64,000 nt of DNA, taken from NCBI RefSeq assembly GCF_900172215.1, contig NZ_FWFP01000009.1, forward strand, positions 124,001 to 188,000, written 5' to 3'. The notes under the pieces were generated by a model. It made no database searches, was not told the DNA's origin, and worked only from the letters and a program-made list of their open reading frames with translations. The position numbers and the translations under genes were made by a program. Source of the stretch: Ruegeria meonggei (GTDB lineage: Bacteria > Pseudomonadota > Alphaproteobacteria > Rhodobacterales > Rhodobacteraceae). Every line of letters begins with the position of its first letter. Position 1 is the stretch's first letter. Below, in pieces: positions 7,715 through 16,259 of the stretch.

Positions 7715-8988
7715 AGATCGGCGTCATAGCGGACGACTTTACCGGTGCGAGCGATATTGCGAACACTCTGGCAAAGGGCGTTGAACCGGAAGACGGATTA
7801 CAAACGGCGCAGTTTCCGGGTACTCCGACTGCCCCAGCCGACAAAGAGATCGAAGCGGGTGTGATCTCACTTAAAAGCCGCACTGCACCTGTCGAAGAAG
7901 CTGTTGCGGACAGCTTGCGGGCCCTGCGGTGGCTTAAGGATCAAGGATGCCAGCAGTTCATTTTTAAATATTGCTCGACATTCGATTCCACTAAAGAAGG
8001 GAACATCGGCCCCGTTGCGGAAGCGTTGGCCAATGAACTGAGTGCGCAAAAGGTGGTTTTCTGTCCGGCCTTTCCCACCACGGGGCGTACGGTTTTTCAG
8101 GGCCATCTTTTTGTGCTCGGCAAGCTGTTGAACGAGTCTGGGATGGAAAACCACCCTCTTACTCCGATGACGGATGCCAACATCAGGCGATGGTTGCATT
8201 ATCAGACTGAAGAAGCGGTTGGGTTGGTGCCAATTGACACTGTGAAGCAAGGTTCAGAGGCAATTGCTGCTGCTTTGCAGAAGGCCGACGAACGATTTGT
8301 AATTGGCGATGCGATTTCGGATGAAGATTTGTTGGCCTGGGGCGAGGCTCTTAAAGACGCCAAGCTCATAACCGGGGGTTCGGGGATAGCACTGGGGCTC
8401 CCCAGAAACTTCTTGAGAGGGACTTCACCCAAAAGTGCTGGCAGTGTGTTCACTGGTATCGCAGGGCCTGCCGCGATCCTTGCGGGCTCTTGTTCAGGTG
8501 CGACCCGCGGGCAGATCGATGTTCATGCGGAATCCCATCCGACTTTCGCCATTGATGTTCCGGGTGTCATGTCCGGGGATGTGACCACGCAAATGCTTCT
8601 GGAATTTTTTGAAGCGCATTCGGGTCAGGCTCCGCTCGTGTATTCATCGGGAAGCCCGGATGATGTTCGCGCGATCCAAAGTCAATTCGGTCAGGAAGTT
8701 GTGGCGGAAAAACTGGACAATCTCTTTGCAGATGTAGCACGAGAACTTGCCGAAACGGGGTACAAGCGCATTGTGGTGGCAGGAGGAGAGACGTCGGGAG
8801 CTGTCGCCAAGGCTGTCTCTGAGGCACTGGGGTCTCCTGCCATGTCAATTGGTCCAGAGATCGACCCGGGCGTACCTGTCCTGAGCGTTGGGAAATCTGA
8901 ACCCATAGTGCTGGCTTTGAAATCTGGAAACTTTGGCGCTCCGGATTTTTTCGCGAAGGCCCTCAGAATGATGGAGGCTGGAAAATGA
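7711..8988 (+). CDS. otnK: 3-oxo-tetronate kinase (DUF1537 family, OtnK)
   Basis: A 425-aa acid-sugar kinase of full family length. The N-terminal substrate domain begins GVIADDFTGASDIANTLAKG (residues 3-22), the DUF1537 hallmark, with KYCSTFDST and FCPAFPTTGRTVFQGHLFV further on. The C-terminal nucleotide domain carries VAGGETSGAV near residue 370. Known members phosphorylate 3-oxo-tetronate on the 4-OH. It overlaps the lactonase stop by ATGA and the OtnC start by ATGA. The pairing with OtnC is what favours OtnK over the D-threonate or D-erythronate kinases of the same family. Confidence 0.88.
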   Translation: MKIGVIADDFTGASDIANTLAKGVEPEDGLQTAQFPGTPTAPADKEIEAGVISLKSRTAPVEEAVADSLRALRWLKDQGCQQFIFKYCSTFDSTKEGNIGPVAEALANELSAQKVVFCPAFPTTGRTVFQGHLFVLGKLLNESGMENHPLTPMTDANIRRWLHYQTEEAVGLVPIDTVKQGSEAIAAALQKADERFVIGDAISDEDLLAWGEALKDAKLITGGSGIALGLPRNFLRGTSPKSAGSVFTGIAGPAAILAGSCSGATRGQIDVHAESHPTFAIDVPGVMSGDVTTQMLLEFFEAHSGQAPLVYSSGSPDDVRAIQSQFGQEVVAEKLDNLFADVARELAETGYKRIVVAGGETSGAVAKAVSEALGSPAMSIGPEIDPGVPVLSVGKSEPIVLALKSGNFGAPDFFAKALRMMEAGK

Positions 8989-9626
8989 GTTCTGAAGAAT
9001 TGGCTTTACGACAGCAGATGTCGGAACTGTGTGCATCGCTGTTTGTGCGTGGCTTTTCCGTTGGCACTGCGGGTAATGTCTCTGCCCGTCTGCATGACGG
9101 CATCCTTATGACACCCACCAACTCGACTTTGGGCAATGTTGACCCTGAGCGAATTGCCAAGATTGATTTGGATGGCAACCACGTCTCCGGAGACAAGCCG
9201 ACCAAGGAGGTCTTTCTGCACCAAGCCTTCTATGAGACGCGGCCGGAAGCTGGTGCAGTGGTGCATCTGCATTCGACCTGGGCGACCGCACTGTCGTGTC
9301 TGGAAGACACCGATCCCAATGACTGTATTCCACCGCTGACGCCGTATGTGGTCATGCGCGTTGGCACGGTCAAACTGGTTCCATACGTAAAGCCGGGCGA
9401 CCCGAAGTCCGGTGATTTGATCCGCGAACTGGGCGGCAAGTATAGTGCGGTTCTGTTGGCCAATCACGGCCCCGTCGTTTCGGGAAAGGACCTCTTCTCA
9501 GCGGTTTGCGCGGCAGAAGAGTTGGAAGAAACAGCCAAGCTACTAGTGGCTTTGCGCGGCCTGCCAACCCGCCTTTTGGATGCTGAAAAAGTCGCAGAAC
9601 TCAAAGAGACTTACGGAAGGATTTAA
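8985..9626 (+). CDS. otnC: 3-oxo-tetronate 4-phosphate decarboxylase (class II aldolase family, OtnC)
   Basis: A 213-aa class II aldolase/adducin-family enzyme. It shows GTAGNVSARLHDGILMTPT (phosphate and substrate loop), the zinc pair in VHLHSTWATALS, and the third His in LANHGPVVSG. OtnC converts 3-oxo-tetronate 4-phosphate to DHAP and CO2, finishing the pathway started by OtnK. The ATGA overlap makes the two stoichiometric. It is the last gene of the seven-gene operon; an iteron element follows 23 bases after its stop and no terminator hairpin is evident. Confidence 0.86.
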   Translation: MSSEELALRQQMSELCASLFVRGFSVGTAGNVSARLHDGILMTPTNSTLGNVDPERIAKIDLDGNHVSGDKPTKEVFLHQAFYETRPEAGAVVHLHSTWATALSCLEDTDPNDCIPPLTPYVVMRVGTVKLVPYVKPGDPKSGDLIRELGGKYSAVLLANHGPVVSGKDLFSAVCAAEELEETAKLLVALRGLPTRLLDAEKVAELKETYGRI

Positions 9627-9649
9627 TCGGACACCGATAGGGGGAGTCT

Positions 9650-9841
9650 GCAAACTTTTGGGCAAATCGTGCAAAATTATGAGCAAATACCACGCAAAGT
9701 TATGGGCAAGAACATCTGAATTTAATGATTGAAATCAATAGCAAAAGCGCAGCTTTATGCGCGTCCCTACAGTATTTTGTAGGGAAGCGCATAGTCCTTC
9801 GCACACCCCATAGTTTTGCGTACTTCGCCCATAGTTTTGCG
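9650..9841. mobile_element. Iteron-ended mini-element, copy 1
   Basis: Left end: three forward copies of a GCAAA-N-TTATGGGCAAA-like motif at 9650, 9671 and 9694 (spacing 21 and 23). Right end: three copies in the opposite orientation, at 9787-9802 (GCGCATAGTCCTTCGC), 9806-9820 (CCCCATAGTTTTGCG) and 9827-9841 (GCCCATAGTTTTGCG). Between them is a stem CCCTACA/TGTAGGG (9765-9771, 9778-9784). Inverted arrays of transposase-binding repeats are typical of Tn7/Tn5053/Mu- or IS21-type ends, so this may be a non-autonomous relic. A related copy lies at 29233. It encodes no protein. Confidence 0.6.
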
Positions 9842-10252
9842 CGCTTGGTTGAAACGGGGGATTGCGTTCTCTCGAGTTAGACAACCCGCAAACACAGATT
9901 TTTTGTGCCAAAGTAGCGGGCCGTTTTGCGTTCAGCTCTGTTAGAATGTCCGATACGCGCAGTAACCGGACTTTGCAAACCCGCTTGACGTCGGGCTTAA
10001 ACGTCCTTGGGCATTTTCATTTGGGCTGCTGCTGGCCAATCGGGCTGAACCCAATAAACAGTTACATCGAACCCAAAGCACGTAGTTTATCCCGCTCGCG
10101 ATGCGTTAACACTGAACATCATACTCACAATTTTTTGCAAAGAAGGCGCTGTGGCCTGCCGAATGCAGTATAATCTGGTTGTTTGAAACTAAGATGCTTG
10201 CCGGTGGTTCACATGACCGAGAATGATATTGCGGTTAAGCGCAGGTAGCTAT
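9842..10252. other. Non-coding stretch after the first iteron element
   Basis: No ORF with recognisable domain content and no convincing hairpin or RNA gene was seen in these 411 bases. The stretch separates the otn operon and its adjoining element from the leftward tyrA-like gene whose stop is at 10253. Confidence 0.5.
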
Positions 10253-11026
10253 TCAATCGTGCCTCTCACTATCTTCCAGAAAAGAATTCAGTTCGAATGC
10301 CATACTAAAGAACCGTTGCCTGACTTCTTTAGCGTAGGGATTTGCGCTTTCAATCGCTTCAAAAACCTCAGGCGCGTCATGTTGTACCATCGAGATAGCT
10401 TCTGAGATAAGGTCAAAACTCTTGGTCGTCATGCGAGACGGTAAAGGCCCCATATTTAGCAACACTTTAGCAATCAAATGGGTAATGCCTTGAACAGTAG
10501 CCGCATCCCTGTCGTGCTGGTCTGGTGTCGTCACAATGACGTGAAGGCCCAGGTGTTTTCGTAGAAAAGCCGCGACATGGGTATGGTGATGTCCACGTAT
10601 TGGACAGACCGCAACCTTCAGACCTCTGATACCGTTGCGGGCGCTTTGCGGGCCGAACAATGGATGGGTTGCGACGATACTGACATATTCTGGAAGAAAC
10701 CGATCCATAATCTCAGAGGGCTGAACTTTTACCGAACCAACATCAACTATGATCGCACCAGGGCGGCAGATTGGGGCAATGGACCTCACGACACTCTCAA
10801 AGCTTGAAACAGGTGAAGCGACAACAATAACGTCGCACTTCGCTACTTGACCAAGAGAAGCAATGGACACGCCGAGTTTCGACGCGTCTTCTCGCAGGTG
10901 TGGTGACGGATCATATGCAAGCATCTTGAATTTCTGGTTCAAGTGTTTGGCGATCAGCTGCCCGAATGCGCCGAAACCGATGATGCCGACGGATGCAGTG
11001 GCGTTTTCAACTCTAGAGTTTTTCAT
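10253..11026 (-). CDS. Prephenate/arogenate dehydrogenase family protein (TyrA-like)
   Basis: A 257-aa NAD(P)-binding protein. Residues 13-30 (VGIIGFGAFGQLIAKHLN) are the GxGxxG dinucleotide site. The stretch CDVIVVASPVSSFESVV, the strand GAIIVDVGSVKVQP and the substrate motif THPLFGPQSARNGI are typical of TyrA dehydrogenases, as is QGITHLIAKVL in the helical C-terminal half. It is short and has no ACT or chorismate-mutase domain, like plant and cyanobacterial arogenate dehydrogenases. It stands alone, so it may be a paralogue or serve a specialised tyrosine-like route rather than core biosynthesis. Confidence 0.85.
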   Translation of the reverse strand: MKNSRVENATASVGIIGFGAFGQLIAKHLNQKFKMLAYDPSPHLREDASKLGVSIASLGQVAKCDVIVVASPVSSFESVVRSIAPICRPGAIIVDVGSVKVQPSEIMDRFLPEYVSIVATHPLFGPQSARNGIRGLKVAVCPIRGHHHTHVAAFLRKHLGLHVIVTTPDQHDRDAATVQGITHLIAKVLLNMGPLPSRMTTKSFDLISEAISMVQHDAPEVFEAIESANPYAKEVRQRFFSMAFELNSFLEDSERHD

Positions 11027-11320
11027 CTCATGACCTCAAAAAACTGCCGCCTGGCGAGAGATCATTTCGTGTCTAGACCGCTGTCAGGGCAGCGGAAAAT
11101 TCACAGTGAAGTGTCCGCAGCTATGCAAGCTGAGGATAATAACCATTGGAAATGTCGAACGCTTTCATCATGTGTATCGAACTAATTCACCATACAGGTT
11201 GAAGTCAACCAATTGGATGGGAACAGCTCAAAGCTGATGGTGTCTGCTACAGCTACCGAACTTCGACTCGCCCAAGCCGCGCAAAAGTAGCGAATGCGAA
11301 CACGTACCTGCAGAACTGTA

Positions 11321-11354
11321 TTATACCAGTTGATTAATTAACTAAATGGTATAA
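11321..11354. promoter_or_regulatory. Palindromic ArsR-type operator/promoter
   Basis: TTATACCA (11321-11328) and TGGTATAA (11347-11354) are perfect 8-base arms. They enclose a second near-palindrome, GTTGATTAATTAAC (11329-11342). The site ends 9 bases before the ArsR start codon, so a dimeric ArsR protein could cover the promoter and autoregulate the arsR-AHSA1 pair. The remaining bases between 11027 and 11320 show no gene. Confidence 0.6.
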
Positions 11355-11363
11355 TGTGCCACC

Positions 11364-11702
11364 ATGACAGGTGATGAACAACTCGATGCAGCTTTTTCAG
11401 CACTGGCCCACCCGACGAGGCGCGCAATTCTGGCCCGATTGGCCAAAGGCACAGCGACTGTGAACGAGCTTGCAGAACCCTTCGATGCGACCTTACCCGC
11501 GATTTCCAAACATATCCGGGTACTGGAGGCTGCTGGCTTGGTCTTACGTGGCAAGGATGCTCAGTTCCGCCCTTGTGCTTTGGACACAAAACCGCTGGAG
11601 GCCGTTGCAAGCTGGACCGACCAATACCGTTTCATCTGGGAAGCTCGGTTCGACGCAATGGACAGAATTCTGAATGGAATGAAGGAAACACCAGATGAAT
11701 GA
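11364..11702 (+). CDS. ArsR family transcriptional regulator
   Basis: A 112-aa winged-helix repressor. Conserved features are LDAAFSALAHPTRRAILARLAKG (first 30 residues), VNELAEPFDATLPAISKHIRVLEAAGLV (recognition helix and wing) and a C-terminal WTDQYRFIWEARFDAMD dimerisation helix. The Cys pair of arsenic-sensing ArsR proteins is missing, so it belongs to the SRPBCC-linked subgroup. It overlaps the AHSA1 gene by 8 bases, the usual pair. Autoregulation through the palindrome just upstream is likely. Confidence 0.9.
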   Translation: MTGDEQLDAAFSALAHPTRRAILARLAKGTATVNELAEPFDATLPAISKHIRVLEAAGLVLRGKDAQFRPCALDTKPLEAVASWTDQYRFIWEARFDAMDRILNGMKETPDE

Positions 11703-12186
11703 CGAGAAGAAATGGGTAAAGATCGAGCGAGAATTTGACGCCCCGATTGGCACCATCTGGGACATGTGGACTGACCCGGCCCTGTTTAGTGCATGGTATG
11801 GACCCCGTGGCATGTCGGTTCCAGTAGCCGAAATGGACGTGGTTGTTGGCGGCACGCGTAAGGTTTGCATGGAAATGAAGTCGGCTGAGCGACCCATGAA
11901 AATGTGGTTCACAGGCGTGTACAAAGAAGTCACCCGACCGCATCGCCTCGTCTATACGGAGAGTATGTGTGATGAGGATGGCACCCTTATCACACCTCAG
12001 GCGATGGGCATGCCCGATGACTTTCCTGACATCACCGAGATCATTGTTGAACTCTCTGAAGCGAACGGGAAAACACTAATGACCATGGTTCATGTCGGCG
12101 TCGAAGAGGGCACAGCTGGCGCAGGCGGCTGGAACCAGGCCTTTGACAAGCTTGGCGAGTATCTTGCATCAAGAGAATTTGGCTGA
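11695..12186 (+). CDS. SRPBCC/AHSA1 domain protein
   Basis: A 163-aa START-like domain protein. It begins with WVKIEREFDAPIGTIWDMWTDPALFSAWYGPRG and has VAEMDVVVGGTRKVCMEM and MWFTGVYKEVTRPHRLVYTES, the standard AHSA1 pattern, ending GWNQAFDKLGEYLA. It binds a hydrophobic ligand or acts as a small-molecule carrier. It is co-transcribed with the overlapping ArsR regulator, a pairing seen in many proteobacteria, probably as part of a response to a toxic hydrophobic compound. The ligand is not known. Confidence 0.88.
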   Translation: MNDEKKWVKIEREFDAPIGTIWDMWTDPALFSAWYGPRGMSVPVAEMDVVVGGTRKVCMEMKSAERPMKMWFTGVYKEVTRPHRLVYTESMCDEDGTLITPQAMGMPDDFPDITEIIVELSEANGKTLMTMVHVGVEEGTAGAGGWNQAFDKLGEYLASREFG

Positions 12187-12198
12187 CAGATCGGAAAC

Positions 12199-12324
12199 AT
12201 GCGACAGCTTGCCATTCTGACATTCGTGACGCTCGATGGCGTGATGCAATCCCCCAGTATGCCAGAAGAAGATCCGTCGGAAGGATTTGAACACGGTGGC
12301 TGGGCCACGCCATTTGTCGGATAA
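12199..12324 (+). pseudogene. Truncated RibD-C/dihydrofolate-reductase-like stub
   Basis: A 41-codon reading frame begins MRQLAILTFVTLDGVMQ and continues PEEDPSEGFEHGGWATP, the start of proteins of the RibD C-terminal (DHFR-like) family that are normally about 180-200 aa. It stops abruptly after FVG, 40 bases before the following cyclase gene. It sits 12 bases after the AHSA1 gene, where such reductases often follow ArsR-AHSA1. It is therefore read as the remnant of a third operon gene, cut away when the cyclase region arrived. Confidence 0.65.
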
Positions 12325-12364
12325 TCGCAAACGATGCTAGGGTCGGCTCCTAAAGGGGCGCTGT

Positions 12365-14200
12365 ATGGAACGGAAACTGGTAGCCATACTTGCAGCGGAC
12401 GTCGTCGGCTATTCTGGGATGATGTGTGATGATGAGGAAGGCACACTCGCGACACTCGCGACCTGTAGAACGATCATCGATGGTTGTATCGAAAGTGCAG
12501 GCGGGCGAATATTTGGCAGCGCTGGCGACAGCGTATTGGCAGAATTTCATAGCTCTGTTGCTGCTGTCCGCACCGCGCTGGAGATGCAGCACCGCCTGAC
12601 CGCTCAGAATGCTGACTTGTCTGAAAACTCACGAATGGTCTTCCGGATTGGAGTTAATCTGGGCGATGTGGTCAGCGATGGAGACAATCTTCTCGGCGAC
12701 GGCGTGAACGTCGCCTCTCGGCTCGAAGCGTTGGCGCCCCCTGGCGGTATTTGCATTTCCCGCCAAGTGGCCGAGCAAATCGCTGGAAAGCTGGATGAAG
12801 GTTTCGCTAGTGCGGGGCTGAAAGGTCTGAAAAACATTCCTACACCACTGGAGGTTTTTGTTTGGCCGGCTACGGCTGCCCGGTCCATTCGAATGCAACC
12901 GAAATACGTCCGCTGGGCAGCTGCAATTGCCTTGGGTGCAACACTTGCGATTGCGGCGTTTTGGTATAGCCATACATTGTCAAGCGCTTCCAAGCTTCCA
13001 ACGGGCGCTCGGATCGCGCTGGTGCCATTCAAAAATCTCAGCGCTGAGCTCGGTGACACATATTTCAGCGATGGGCTGAGCCGGGATATCAATGCGTTGC
13101 TTGCCAGGTTTTCCAACCTTTTTGTCATCGCGCCCGAAGCCATGTTGGCCTTCCGTGACGACACAGGTTGCGAAGATCTGCGCAAAAAGCTTGGCGCAGA
13201 CTTTATCCTGCGAGGCACGGTGCAGCGCTCGACTGATCAGCTTCGGGTTACGACTACTCTGACCGATGCAAAAAGCTGCCGTCAGCTAACATCACCTGGA
13301 CCCTTCGATGTCGATTTGAATGCGGAACGATTGCTTGAAGTCCAGCTCGACATTGCCCGCAAGGTTGCGTCGGCCATCGGGTCCAGCGATGCACCATTAT
13401 TTAAATCAGCCATCGCACAGGAGATCAGGAATAAGGCGCCAGACAGTCTTGATGCGTATGAATGTGTGTTCTTGTCGTTTTGGTTCTATCAAACATTCAC
13501 CATCGAGGATCATCGAATTGCGCGCGACTGCCTGCTACGCACGGTTGAGGCGGAACCTGATTATTCACTGGCCTGGTCACGGCTCGCCTACAATTTTCTG
13601 GAATCTAAGAAGCGCCAATTGGATACGCAGCCGGACTGGTCGGAGCAGGCGCGGCGGGCCGCCAATAAGGCACTTGAGGCTGATCGGGAAAACCCGGATG
13701 CATATTACGCACTGGCGATCCACAGCCGTATGGTCGGGGAGAGCACAGATATCTTCCGAAATTACGCGCAACGCGCAATCGATCTCAATCCTAACGACTC
13801 CTGGATTCTCGCCGATTTGGGGATCTTTCTGGCATATTCGGGAGAATGGGAGGCTGGTGAAACCTGGATCACTCGGGCGCGGGAACTCAATCCTCAGCTT
13901 CATCCCGGTTATGGCAATGCCTTTCACCTGCATGCAATCGTGCGGGGCGACTACGATGAAGCATTGGCCGAAATAGCTGGTATGGGTGGTGCACGTCGCC
14001 CCATGAACATGGCATCCACCGCCGCAGCTTTGGCGTTAAATGGCGAACTGGACGCAGCGAGAAACCTGGTCAATGAACTAAGAAAAGAGTTTCCTGAAGC
14101 AATCAAAGACCCACTGGCCCCTTTCCGCGCACGTGACATGCCGAAAGACCTGATCGAAAAACTACGTGAAGGGCTCAATCTAGCAGGGCTGGTCGTTTGA
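12365..14200 (+). CDS. Class III nucleotidyl cyclase with TM segment and TPR repeats
   Basis: A 611-aa protein. Residues 1-170 are a class III catalytic domain with metal Asps 12 (LAADVVGYS) and 55 (GSAGDSVLAEF), and Asn115/Arg118 in GDGVNVASRLE. The adenine-specifying Lys and Asp are replaced by Gly51 and Asn108, so substrate choice is uncertain. A membrane helix (about 180-198) precedes a region FSDGLSRDINALLARF (about 230-320) and TPR-like helices (about 370-600). The domain order suggests a cytosolic cyclase tethered to a periplasmic TPR sensor. Start ATG at 12365. Confidence 0.85.
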   Translation: MERKLVAILAADVVGYSGMMCDDEEGTLATLATCRTIIDGCIESAGGRIFGSAGDSVLAEFHSSVAAVRTALEMQHRLTAQNADLSENSRMVFRIGVNLGDVVSDGDNLLGDGVNVASRLEALAPPGGICISRQVAEQIAGKLDEGFASAGLKGLKNIPTPLEVFVWPATAARSIRMQPKYVRWAAAIALGATLAIAAFWYSHTLSSASKLPTGARIALVPFKNLSAELGDTYFSDGLSRDINALLARFSNLFVIAPEAMLAFRDDTGCEDLRKKLGADFILRGTVQRSTDQLRVTTTLTDAKSCRQLTSPGPFDVDLNAERLLEVQLDIARKVASAIGSSDAPLFKSAIAQEIRNKAPDSLDAYECVFLSFWFYQTFTIEDHRIARDCLLRTVEAEPDYSLAWSRLAYNFLESKKRQLDTQPDWSEQARRAANKALEADRENPDAYYALAIHSRMVGESTDIFRNYAQRAIDLNPNDSWILADLGIFLAYSGEWEAGETWITRARELNPQLHPGYGNAFHLHAIVRGDYDEALAEIAGMGGARRPMNMASTAAALALNGELDAARNLVNELRKEFPEAIKDPLAPFRARDMPKDLIEKLREGLNLAGLVV

Positions 14201-14382
14201 GTCGCGTAGCTTCTGTCCAAGGGTCTTGAGCCATTGGTCTGTTTCAGGACAGGTCCGCTACTGGTTCTGTGTATTGATGACAGTTGGTAATGAGTCAAAA
14301 CGACAAAGGGTGAGTGATGTGATATTAGGTATTCTTGAGGTCATCATGCAGGCGGCAACCCTACCAATGGGAGAGGCGCGTC

Positions 14383-14676
14383 ATGATCATGCGGATATTT
14401 CAAGTCACAGCGAAAGAAGGCAAAGAGGAGGAGTTCGGTGACTTCTTCCACAACACGGCCATACCACTGATGCGGGGAACCGAAGGGATCGTGCAGGTTC
14501 TTCCCGGTGCGGCGCGGGCCGACAGTCCAAGAGAATTCAGTTTCGTTATGATCTGGAAAAACCTTGCCTCTCTCAAGGCGTTTGTTGGCGATGATTACCA
14601 ATCGGCGCATGTGGATCCTTCGGAAGCCGAATTGGTCGAATCCAGATCAATCAAACATTACGATTTCGTGGAGTAA
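14383..14676 (+). CDS. ABM-fold monooxygenase-like protein
   Basis: A 97-aa protein of the antibiotic biosynthesis monooxygenase superfamily: MRIFQVTAKEGKEEEFGDFF, then the central strand SFVMIWKNLASLKAFVGDDY and a C-terminal KHYDFVE. The start at 14383 is chosen because GGGAGAGG lies about 6-13 bases upstream; a longer in-frame ATG at 14335 lacks a ribosome site. It is followed after 5 bases by a methyltransferase, so the two form an operon. Substrate unknown. Confidence 0.75.
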   Translation: MIMRIFQVTAKEGKEEEFGDFFHNTAIPLMRGTEGIVQVLPGAARADSPREFSFVMIWKNLASLKAFVGDDYQSAHVDPSEAELVESRSIKHYDFVE

Positions 14677-14681
14677 CGCAA

Positions 14682-15488
14682 ATGGCTGCCGAAGCAACAC
14701 AGGAAGAACTCCAAGCGGGTCGTGGATACGAAGCTCTGTTTGTGCCAGCGCTATTTGCACCTTGGTGCGACCATTTGATTGGCGGCGCAAGAATACGCGA
14801 AGGTGCGCACGTTTTGGATGTTGCGTGTGGTACAGGCGTGTTGACGCGAGCAGCACGCGAGTGTTCTGGACATACTGGTCGCGTGGTCGGACTTGATCCT
14901 GCACCCGGCATGATTGCAGCGGCAAGAGAAGTTGAACCCAATATCGAGTGGGTTCTGGGCAGTGCCGAAGAGCTGCCCTTCGCGGATGACTCGTTTGATT
15001 GCGTGATCTCTCAATTTGGAATGATGTTTTTTCAGGACCTGCGGAAAGCGACACGCGAAATGTATCGGGTGACCAAACCGGGCGGCAGGTTGGGGGTGGC
15101 GATCTGGCACACTATCGACCAGAACCCTGCATATCGGGATATCGTCGCCGTGTTGGAGGAATATGTGTCGCCAGAGGCCGCAAATTCAGTGAGATTGCCT
15201 TTCAGTTTAGGCGCCCCCGACGAAGTCGCGACCATCTTGTCGCAAGCTGGATTTGAGGACATTGCCTTTGAATCCAAAAGCGAGCAGGCAACCTTTCCCA
15301 GCACCCGGACAATGGTGGAAGTTGAACTGCGGGGTTGGCTGCCGCTGTTTGACATACATCTCAGTGAAGAAAAAATCGCAGAAGTTCTGATCAAATCTGA
15401 TGTGAAACTTTCGAAATACGCAACGCCAACCGGTAAAGCAGTTTTTCCGACGACGGCCTACATTATGACCGCCCGTAAACCGGAATAG
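14682..15488 (+). CDS. Class I SAM-dependent methyltransferase (UbiE/Methyltransf_11 type)
   Basis: A 268-aa methyltransferase. Motif I is HVLDVACGTGVLTRAARE (about residues 43-60), motif II VVGLDPAPGMIAAARE, motif IV LPFADDSFDCVISQFGMMFF, and post-motif VTKPGGRLGVAIWH. The first 40 residues (QAGRGYEALFVPALFAPWCDHLI) are typical of small-molecule methyltransferases in this group. The acceptor cannot be deduced. It is co-transcribed with the ABM protein 5 bases upstream, which suggests a small aromatic or quinone-like substrate; that is inference. Confidence 0.88.
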   Translation: MAAEATQEELQAGRGYEALFVPALFAPWCDHLIGGARIREGAHVLDVACGTGVLTRAARECSGHTGRVVGLDPAPGMIAAAREVEPNIEWVLGSAEELPFADDSFDCVISQFGMMFFQDLRKATREMYRVTKPGGRLGVAIWHTIDQNPAYRDIVAVLEEYVSPEAANSVRLPFSLGAPDEVATILSQAGFEDIAFESKSEQATFPSTRTMVEVELRGWLPLFDIHLSEEKIAEVLIKSDVKLSKYATPTGKAVFPTTAYIMTARKPE

Positions 15489-15704
15489 GCAACGTATGTG
15501 ATCTGTAGAAACTTGATCCAGATTTGGCGATCCGGCAGGTTTGGGTCTTTTCCGTCTCGAAAATCTACCCACTGAGTAATTCAGAGTGTGGCAGAAAGCG
15601 ATATGAGAGATCATTTTCTTCCAGACGCAACCAAATGGCTGAGTGACCAAATTGACATTGATCAAGCTGTAACGCTTGCGATGAAGTAGGCTGGTTGCAT
15701 CACG

Positions 15705-16115
15705 ATGTTCAACCGAACTCCTGAGATAATAATGATAGCTCAGTCCTCGCCTTGGATGCGCCCGGCCGCAGTAATCGCCGCACTCTTTGGTCTCCTGACT
15801 ACTTTTTCCGGGGGGATGGTGTTGTTTGGCGTTTCGACCGTGAAATCCGCAGCCGGGGACGCGGTGCCAATAGTGCTTTGGTTCAATTTCCTTGCGGGGT
15901 TCGTTTATGTTGTTGGTGCTGTCGCACTTTATAAATCCGCAGCTTGGGCGCGGCGAATTGCTTGGGCAATCGGCATTTGCACAGCTCTGGTGTTCTTGGT
16001 TTTGATAGCAATGGCGCTTGGCGGTACGCCCTTTGAATGGCGAACAGTTGGAGCAATGACTATACGCTCCGGATTCTGGCTGGCTATAGCAATCGCGCTT
16101 TCCAGGGGTGCATGA
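15705..16115 (+). CDS. Small four-helix membrane protein, unknown function
   Basis: A 136-aa protein with four predicted membrane helices (about residues 18-40, 55-78, 84-108 and 114-132) and short loops. No catalytic motif is visible. The short internal alternative ATG at 15732 (MIAQSSPWMRP) would give 127 aa and also fits the first helix. Such DUF-type inner-membrane proteins are common in this group of bacteria. It stands between a methyltransferase and a membrane cyclase and shares no overlap with either. Confidence 0.65.
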   Translation: MFNRTPEIIMIAQSSPWMRPAAVIAALFGLLTTFSGGMVLFGVSTVKSAAGDAVPIVLWFNFLAGFVYVVGAVALYKSAAWARRIAWAIGICTALVFLVLIAMALGGTPFEWRTVGAMTIRSGFWLAIAIALSRGA

Positions 16116-16259
16116 AATCAGCAACCTCAATTGTCTACCTTTCCGCGAAGATGCCGTTTTGCCTTGTGATATCCGATCTAAGCGCCAATTCGACGGCGCT
16201 ATGCAGCTTCTAGACCCAGCCAAAGACCGCTAAGCTGTTCGCGATTGGAGGAAACGGGT

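Noticed and set aside
12604..13218. 204-codon minus-strand ORF inside the cyclase-TPR gene
   Set aside because: Antisense shadow of a clear coding region; low-complexity Ser/Arg-rich translation.
15207..16223. 338-codon minus-strand ORF
   Set aside because: Runs antisense through the end of the methyltransferase and the small membrane-protein gene, with irregular Cys/His-rich composition and no domain.
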